Program-made: the position numbers and the translations under genes | In this document: positions 1-6,654 of the stretch, piece by piece | Position numbering within the stretch: position 1 is the stretch's first letter | Layout of the letters: each line of letters opens with the position of its first letter | The notes under the pieces: generated by a model | Told to the model about the DNA's origin: nothing | The model's database searches: none | Seen by the model: the letters and a program-made list of their open reading frames with translations, nothing else | Assembly (NCBI GenBank): GCA_947462175.1 | Contig: CANHOE010000150.1 | Location: 1-6,654 of the forward strand | Reading direction: 5' to 3' | Source: Burkholderiales bacterium | GTDB taxonomy: Bacteria > Pseudomonadota > Gammaproteobacteria > Burkholderiales > Burkholderiaceae_C | DNA length: 6,654 nt

Positions 1-27
1 CTTGAATAGATCGAGTAAACCCTTCAT
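1..27 (-). CDS. rpoC: RNA polymerase beta' subunit, first nine codons (partial)
   Basis: Only the N-terminus is inside the window. The ATG at 27-25 opens a frame reading MKGLLDLFK, which matches the usual start of proteobacterial RpoC (MK-LLDLFK). A strong AAGGAG lies 7 bases upstream, and the gene follows rpoB by 11 bases, the normal rpoBC order. The product is the beta' subunit, which carries the catalytic Mg-binding aspartates of RNA polymerase, but none of that region is visible here. A second ATG at 32-30 is in another frame and too close to the Shine-Dalgarno, so the ATG at 27 is preferred. The identification rests on nine residues plus synteny, which together are convincing. Confidence 0.9.
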
Positions 28-34
28 GCATCTG

Positions 35-38
35 CTCC

Positions 39-40
<2 letters not shown>
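35..40 (-). promoter_or_regulatory. rpoC ribosome-binding site overlapping the rpoB stop
   Basis: AAGGAG on the minus strand, 7 bases before the rpoC ATG. Its first two bases are the last two bases of the rpoB TAA stop (41-39), so ribosomes ending rpoB sit on the rpoC initiation site. This suggests translational coupling, in keeping with the need for equal amounts of beta and beta'. Confidence 0.85.
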
Positions 41-4163
<4,123 letters not shown>

Positions 4164-4180
4164 AGGTGGTTTTCCACTCC
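4164..4180 (-). promoter_or_regulatory. rpoB translation initiation region with long SD spacing
   Basis: The best Shine-Dalgarno candidate is GGAG at 4180-4177, 13 bases before the ATG, which is long. Between them lies a tiny hairpin, GTGG-AAAA-CCAC (4177-4166), which would shorten the effective distance if it forms. The alternative is the weaker GGA at 4175-4173, nine bases from the ATG. The start choice is supported mainly by family conservation of the N-terminus. Confidence 0.55.
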
Positions 4181-4181
4181 G

Positions 4182-4193
4182 TCTCAAAGAGCG
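4182..4193 (-). promoter_or_regulatory. boxA-like sequence upstream of rpoB
   Basis: The minus strand reads CGCTCTTTGAGA, matching 9 of 12 positions of the antitermination boxA consensus TGCTCTTTAACA, with the GCTCTTT core intact. boxA RNA binds NusB-S10 in rRNA operons. Here it overlaps the 3' arm of the hairpin at 4189-4215. The match may be chance; no boxB is evident. Confidence 0.3.
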
Positions 4194-4215
4194 ACGCCTG
4201 GCCTAGGCCTCGCTC
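4189..4215 (-). other. hairpin in the rpoB leader
   Basis: GAGCGA (4215-4210) pairs with TCGCTC (4194-4189). Inside, after one G-G mismatch, GCCT pairs with AGGC, leaving a 5-base loop. The loop side holds the 10-base palindrome GGCCTAGGCC (4200-4209). There is no U-run after the stem, so it is not a terminator. The function is unknown; it lies 26 bases before the rpoB ATG. Confidence 0.5.
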
Positions 4216-4231
4216 TCGTCGGCGACTGTCA

Positions 4232-4265
4232 TTCGATCCTTGTTGCACCAACAAGGAATTTCGAA
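4232..4265 (-). other. hairpin in the rpoB leader
   Basis: A perfect 8-bp stem, CCTTGTTG/CAACAAGG (4256-4249 with 4245-4238), closes a 3-base loop. It is extended by an outer 5-bp stem, TTCGA/TCGAA (4265-4261 with 4236-4232), across an asymmetric bulge (AATT against one A). No U-tract follows. It is one of several stable structures in the untranslated region before rpoB. Confidence 0.5.
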
Positions 4266-4272
4266 GTTCGGT

Positions 4273-4290
4273 GGTTGGCCACTACCAACC
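4273..4290 (-). other. small hairpin in the rpoB leader
   Basis: GGTTGG (4290-4285) and CCAACC (4278-4273) form a 6-bp stem with a 6-base loop. It is short and could be chance, but it lies within a run of consecutive inverted repeats. Confidence 0.35.
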
Positions 4291-4334
4291 GCTGGCGGAC
4301 AACCCCGGCGTTGCACCGGAGTCCGACCAAACTC

Positions 4335-4359
4335 GTTCTCTGCAGTCGGATCAGAGAAC
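4335..4359 (-). other. hairpin in the rpoB leader
   Basis: A perfect 8-bp stem, GTTCTCTG/CAGAGAAC (4359-4352 with 4342-4335), encloses a 9-base loop. Loop and stem bases TCCGAC (4350-4345) could instead pair with GTCGGA at 4327-4322, so two alternative folds exist. Confidence 0.45.
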
Positions 4360-4365
4360 TATTTA

Positions 4366-4419
4366 GAAATCACTTGGGAAGACCCTGATTGTCGCCGCAG
4401 GATTCTCTCAAGTGATTTC
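4366..4419 (-). promoter_or_regulatory. long rplL-rpoB stem, candidate RNase III processing site
   Basis: GAAATCACTTG (4419-4409) and CAAGTGATTTC (4376-4366) are perfect 11-bp complements. The pairing continues inward as AGAGAATCCTG against CAGGGTCTTCC with only two A-C mismatches and a few G-U pairs. The result is about 22 stacked positions closing a 10-base loop (4397-4388). That is roughly two helical turns, the size RNase III prefers. In E. coli the rplL-rpoB spacer is cut by RNase III, so position and shape agree. Cleavage itself is inferred. Confidence 0.6.
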
Positions 4420-4486
4420 AAGGGCCAATCGACCAAGAAGGCCCTTGAAGCGCAAAGGGCCGGGCGCCAGTTTCAGCGCCCAGCCC
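4417..4486 (-). promoter_or_regulatory. attenuator-like ladder of alternative hairpins after rplL
   Basis: Four segments in transcript order can pair in competing ways. Segment 1 (4486-4476) pairs with segment 2 (4467-4457) over 11 bp with one G-U. Segment 2 (GGCCCTT, 4461-4455) can instead pair with segment 3 (AAGGGCC, 4446-4440) over 7 bp. Segment 3 (4449-4440) can pair with segment 4 (4426-4417) over a perfect 10 bp. The first hairpin begins 16 bases after the rplL stop and is followed by only UUU. The 3:4 hairpin has no U-run. The position matches the E. coli rplL-rpoB attenuator, so partial termination is plausible, but it is not a canonical strong terminator. Confidence 0.55.
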
Positions 4487-4502
4487 CGAGCAGCGATGTG
4501 AA

Positions 4503-4880
4503 TTACTTCACTTCGGCCTTGGCACCAGCTTCGACCAGCTTCTTCAGAGCGGCTTCGGCGTCGGCCTTCGGCACGGCTTCCTTGACGTTCTTCGGAGCGC
4601 CGTCGACCAGGTCCTTCGCTTCCTTCAGACCGAGGCCCGTCAGCTCGCGAACGGCCTTGATGACCGACACTTTGTTCGCACCGGCTTCGAGCAGCACGAC
4701 GTTGAATTCGGTCTTCTCTTCGACGACGGCTGCAGCCGCGCCACCGCCACCGCCGGCCGGAGCCGACATGGCGGCAGCGGACACGCCGAATTTTTCTTCG
4801 ATGGCCTTGACCAAGTCATTGAGGTCCATCACCGACATGCCGTCGAGTGCGGTCAGGAAAGCGTCTTTATCGAATGCCAT
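4503..4880 (-). CDS. rplL: 50S ribosomal protein L7/L12
   Basis: A protein of 125 residues (E. coli about 121) that forms the dimers of the ribosomal stalk and recruits and activates translational GTPases such as EF-Tu and EF-G. Three parts are visible. Residues 1-34 are the N-terminal dimerisation domain, which binds L10. A flexible Ala/Gly hinge spans about 35-52 and includes a run of five glycines at 43-47. The globular C-terminal domain spans 53-125 and carries EKTEFNVVL, KVSVIKAVRELTGLGLKEAKDLV and a Lys/Ala-rich end. The ATG at 4880 has TAGGAG six bases upstream. It lies 42 bases after rplJ, as expected for co-transcribed stalk proteins; the stop is TAA. Confidence 0.99.
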   Translation of the reverse strand: MAFDKDAFLTALDGMSVMDLNDLVKAIEEKFGVSAAAMSAPAGGGGGAAAAVVEEKTEFNVVLLEAGANKVSVIKAVRELTGLGLKEAKDLVDGAPKNVKEAVPKADAEAALKKLVEAGAKAEVK

Positions 4881-4886
4881 TTGTGG

Positions 4887-4892
4887 CTCCTA
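4887..4892 (-). promoter_or_regulatory. rplL ribosome-binding site
   Basis: TAGGAG six bases before the rplL ATG. A strong site fits the need for several L12 copies per ribosome from the same message as single-copy L10. Confidence 0.85.
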
Positions 4893-4922
4893 GATTTGCG
4901 ATGAATGTTGAAGAAGGATCGT

Positions 4923-5471
4923 TCAGGCAGCCGCGGGTGCGTCGGCCGGGGTGGCCTCGGCTGCCGGGGCTTCAGCAGCAGCGGGCTCAGCGCGTTGCTC
5001 GGCGACCGCAGCCAACACGCGCGCGAAACGCGAGATGGGCGATTGCATCAATCCGAGCAGCTGCGACAGCAGCACTTCCTTGCTCGGAATGGCCGCCAGG
5101 GATTTCACCCCGTCGGCATTGAGCGCCTTGCCGGCATACGCGCCGCCTTTGACGATCAGTTTGTCGTTGCCTTTGGCAAAGTCGGCGATGACTTTGGCCG
5201 CAGCAACTGCGTCTTCTGAAAAACCATAGATCAGCGGACCGACCATGCTCTCCGAGGCCACATCAAACGGCGTGCCGGCGACAGCGCGACGGGCGAGTGT
5301 GTTCTTCAAGACATGAAGATACACACCCTTGTCACGCGCCTCGCGGCGCAGCTTGTTCAAGTGTTCAACGGTGAGGCCACGGTATTCGGCCAGCGCCAGC
5401 GTCTGCGACCGCGCGACTTGCGCGGACACATCCGTGATCACGGCTGCTTTCTCGTTGCGATTGAGACTCAA
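4923..5471 (-). CDS. rplJ: 50S ribosomal protein L10, TTG start
   Basis: L10 anchors the L12 dimers to 23S rRNA next to L11 and, as an L10-L12 complex, represses its own mRNA in well-studied bacteria. The 182 residues include the N-terminal rRNA-binding domain with LALAEYRGLTV (25-35) and VLKNTLARRAVAGT (54-67), GPLIYGFSEDAVAAAKV (78-94), and IPSKEVLLSQLLGLMQSPISRFARVLAAV (128-156), which leads into the L12-binding helix. A low-complexity Ala/Pro/Glu tail at about 161-182 makes it longer than E. coli L10 (165). The start is TTG at 5471-5469: AGGAG lies six bases upstream, the sequence MSLNRNEK is the family N-terminus, and no in-frame ATG is near. The TGA stop is 42 bases before rplL. Confidence 0.98.
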   Translation of the reverse strand: MSLNRNEKAAVITDVSAQVARSQTLALAEYRGLTVEHLNKLRREARDKGVYLHVLKNTLARRAVAGTPFDVASESMVGPLIYGFSEDAVAAAKVIADFAKGNDKLIVKGGAYAGKALNADGVKSLAAIPSKEVLLSQLLGLMQSPISRFARVLAAVAEQRAEPAAAEAPAAEATPADAPAAA

Positions 5472-5482
5472 GGTCTGCTCCT
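5472..5482 (-). promoter_or_regulatory. rplJ ribosome-binding site that fixes the TTG start
   Basis: AGGAG (5482-5478) followed by CAGACC and then TTG: ideal spacing of six bases. It supports TTG as the genuine initiation codon. It lies immediately after the leader hairpin at 5521-5491. Confidence 0.85.
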
Positions 5483-5490
5483 CACATCAC

Positions 5491-5521
5491 GCACCCTTCG
5501 CTCTTGCGAGCAGCCGGGTGC
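5491..5521 (-). other. GNRA-capped hairpin just before the rplJ ribosome-binding site
   Basis: GCACCC (5521-5516) pairs with GGGTGC (5496-5491). After an internal loop, GCTC pairs with GAGC around a GCAA tetraloop (5507-5504). It ends eight bases before AGGAG, so it is well placed to influence ribosome access. There is no U-run, so it is not a terminator. Confidence 0.65.
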
Positions 5522-5708
5522 ACCGGGGTTCAGCGACCATCTGTCCAGGAAAAATCCTTTACAGCGGGACCGCCATCTGCGCTGGCTTGTTGCCTGCCTC
5601 GGTTCATCACCGAAGCCGACCTTCCATTAAGCGACCACGAAGATCGCACCAGCGGTCTTGGATGACCTGACGGCAAATTGCTTCACCACCAGCCCACCAA
5701 ACTCTTCT

Positions 5709-5729
5709 GCCGACGCGCACAGCGTCGGC
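5709..5729 (-). other. perfect hairpin after rplA
   Basis: GCCGACGC (5729-5722) and GCGTCGGC (5716-5709) form a perfect 8-bp GC-rich stem with a 5-base loop, 11 bases after the rplA stop. The following bases are AGAAGAGTTT, which is not a U-tract, so strong intrinsic termination is unlikely. It may protect or process the rplKA message end, or be a weak attenuator. Confidence 0.55.
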
Positions 5730-5740
5730 TTGTCATCGCG

Positions 5741-6448
5741 TCAGGCGCCTGCAGCCGCGTTGATCGATGCCACGTCGACGCGAGCGCCAACGCCCATCGT
5801 TGAAGACACCGCCACCTTGCGCAGGTACACACCCTTGCTCGATGCCGGCTTGGCCTTGTTCAGGGCCTCAATCAGCGCGCGCAGGTTGCCGACCAGCTTG
5901 TCCGACTCGAACGAGCGGCGGCCGATCGTGCTGTGCACGATGCCGCCCTTGTCGACGCGGAACTGCACCTGGCCGGCCTTGGCGTTGCGCACGGCTTGCG
6001 CCACATCGGGCGTCACGGTACCGACCTTCGGGTTCGGCATCAGGCCACGTGGACCCAGCACCTGACCTAGCGTACCGACGATGCGCATCGTGTCAGGCGA
6101 CGCGATCACGACGTCGAAATTCATCACGCCCGCCTTGATCTGCTCGGCGAGGTCTTCCATGCCGACGATATCAGCGCCAGCGGCGCGAGCTTCTTCAGCC
6201 TTGGCACCCTGGGCGAACACCGCAACGCGCTTGGTCTTGCCGGTGCCGTTGGGCAGAACGACAGCGCCGCGCACAACCTGGTCGGACTTCTTCGCATCGA
6301 TGCCGAGTTGCACGGCGACGTCGATCGATTCATCGAACTTCGCGGTCGCGCATTCCTTCACCAGCGCCAATGCGCTGTCGATGGCATAGAGCTTGGTCGT
6401 GTCAACCTTGCCGACAATGGCCTTTTGGCGTTTGGTCAGTTTGGCCAT
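5741..6448 (-). CDS. rplA: 50S ribosomal protein L1
   Basis: L1 forms the mobile stalk at the ribosomal E site that handles leaving tRNA, and in studied bacteria represses translation of its own rplKA message. The 235 residues match the family length (E. coli 234). Domain I is formed by the two ends and domain II by the middle (about 68-159). Visible family blocks are LPNGTGKTKRVAVFA (65-79), GTLGQVLGPRGLMPNPKVG (125-143), VDKGGIVHSTIGRRSF (165-180) and STMG (216-219). The ATG at 6448 gives MAKLTKRQ; an in-frame TTG at 6496 would add 16 non-family residues lying inside rplK and is rejected. It begins one base after the rplK stop, with GGAGG inside rplK, so the two are likely coupled. Its own repressor site would lie before rplK, outside the window. 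Confidence 0.99.
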   Translation of the reverse strand: MAKLTKRQKAIVGKVDTTKLYAIDSALALVKECATAKFDESIDVAVQLGIDAKKSDQVVRGAVVLPNGTGKTKRVAVFAQGAKAEEARAAGADIVGMEDLAEQIKAGVMNFDVVIASPDTMRIVGTLGQVLGPRGLMPNPKVGTVTPDVAQAVRNAKAGQVQFRVDKGGIVHSTIGRRSFESDKLVGNLRALIEALNKAKPASSKGVYLRKVAVSSTMGVGARVDVASINAAAGA

Positions 6449-6449
6449 G

Positions 6450-6654
6450 TCAGACACCCTCCGAGGTGACGCCCATCGAGCGTGCGGTTCCAGCAATCGT
6501 TCGGACGGCGGCGTCCATGTCGGCGGCCGTCAGGTCCTTGATCTTGATCTTGGCGATCTCTTCGAGCTGCGCACGGGTGATCTTGCCGACCTTCTGCGAG
6601 TTGGCGCGCGGCGAGCCCTTGTCGAGCTTCAGCGCCTTCTTGATCAGCACGGTC
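6450..6654 (-). CDS. rplK: 50S ribosomal protein L11, C-terminal part (partial)
   Basis: The gene is cut by the right edge; 67 codons plus TGA remain of a protein usually about 142 residues long. The open frame continues to the edge, so the GTG at 6650 is simply an internal valine. The visible part is the C-terminal rRNA-binding domain. It has VLIKKALKLDKGS, VGKITRAQLEEIAK and the strongly conserved AAVRTIAGTARSMGV near the end. L11 binds the GTPase-associated region of 23S rRNA together with L10 and is needed for the RelA stringent response and thiopeptide action. It is the first gene of this operon as seen here and lies one base ahead of rplA. Confidence 0.97.
   Translation of the reverse strand, partial: TVLIKKALKLDKGSPRANSQKVGKITRAQLEEIAKIKIKDLTAADMDAAVRTIAGTARSMGVTSEGV
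6458..6462 (-). promoter_or_regulatory. rplA ribosome-binding site inside the end of rplK
   Basis: GGAGG nine bases before the rplA ATG, embedded in the last codons of rplK (the SEGV end). This overlap and the TGA-C-ATG junction point to translational coupling. Confidence 0.8.

Larger units (their letters stand above)
4164..4502 (-). other. rplL-rpoB untranslated spacer (339 bases)
   Basis: No credible gene is present. The spacer is dominated by consecutive inverted repeats, listed individually. Its length is close to that of the E. coli rplL-rpoB spacer (about 320 bases as I recall), where attenuation and RNase III processing lower rpoBC expression relative to the ribosomal genes. I did not find a convincing sigma70 promoter in it. 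Confidence 0.8.
5472..5670 (-). promoter_or_regulatory. L10 (rplJ) autoregulatory leader
   Basis: This untranslated region before rplJ is rich in structure. GACCGC (5657-5652) pairs with GCGGTC (5573-5568), closing a junction that holds GCGATC/GGTCGC (5647-5642 with 5636-5631) and the 8-bp GCTTCGGT/ACCGAGGC (5616-5609 with 5603-5596). GCTGG (5653-5649) can also pair with CCAGC (5585-5581). Downstream are AGGA-UUUU-UCCU and a GNRA-capped hairpin next to the ribosome-binding site. In E. coli and relatives, L10-L12 binds such a leader and blocks rplJL translation. Assignment rests on position and folding by eye; the 5' limit is approximate. An Rfam L10 leader search would settle it. Confidence 0.75.

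Noticed and set aside
4164..4187. Upstream in-frame TTG start for rpoB (eight extra residues)
   Set aside because: No ribosome-binding site precedes it, and the added residues are not part of the RpoB family N-terminus.
4457..4486. Strong rho-independent terminator after rplL
   Set aside because: The stem is good but only three U follow before GCG, and rpoB downstream must be expressed from the same strand. Attenuation is a better description than termination.
5671..5740. A separate rplJ promoter in the rplA-rplJ gap
   Set aside because: E. coli has a promoter here, but I found no pair of -35 and -10 hexamers close to consensus with proper spacing in this window.
6449..6496. Upstream in-frame TTG start for rplA (sixteen extra residues)
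   Set aside because: It would lie wholly inside rplK; the ATG at 6448 has GGAGG upstream and gives the family N-terminus MAKLTKRQ.
6450..6650. rplK taken as a complete 66-residue gene starting at GTG 6650
   Set aside because: The frame continues to the window edge and the residues match the middle of L11, so the GTG is an internal Val codon and the gene is truncated by the window.

Overview
This window is a housekeeping segment of a GC-rich betaproteobacterial chromosome: the L11/L1/L10/L12-beta operon, read entirely from the minus strand. In transcription order it holds the 3' part of rplK (L11), then rplA (L1), rplJ (L10), rplL (L7/L12), rpoB (RNA polymerase beta) and the first nine codons of rpoC (beta'). 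The proteins look like those of Burkholderiales, with wording close to the Comamonadaceae/Sphaerotilaceae groups (for example the L11 C-terminal domain, the MSLNRNEK start of L10, and the RpoB N-terminus). The family-level placement is recalled similarity, not a database result. I see no mobile element, tRNA, rRNA or CRISPR, and no sign of transfer.

Layout, right to left as transcribed. rplK (6654-6450, cut by the window edge) is followed after one base by rplA (6448-5741). A 269-base untranslated stretch (5740-5472) holds a perfect 8-bp hairpin just after rplA and then a structured leader with the features expected of the L10 autoregulatory leader. rplJ (5471-4923) starts at TTG behind a strong Shine-Dalgarno. 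A 42-base gap leads to rplL (4880-4503). The second long gap, 4502-4164 (339 bases), is packed with inverted repeats: a ladder of mutually exclusive hairpins just after rplL, a long near-perfect stem resembling an RNase III substrate, several smaller hairpins, and a boxA-like hexamer/heptamer near rpoB. rpoB (4163-39) follows, and its stop codon overlaps the ribosome-binding site of rpoC.

The genes supply the ribosomal GTPase-associated centre and stalk (L11, L10, L12), the L1 stalk, and the catalytic core of RNA polymerase. In E. coli the same operon is balanced by L10-L12 binding to the rplJ leader and by partial termination plus RNase III cleavage between rplL and rpoB. The non-coding structures here sit at the matching places, so I read them as local versions of those controls. 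I found no convincing undescribed system; the interest lies in the two structured intergenic regions.
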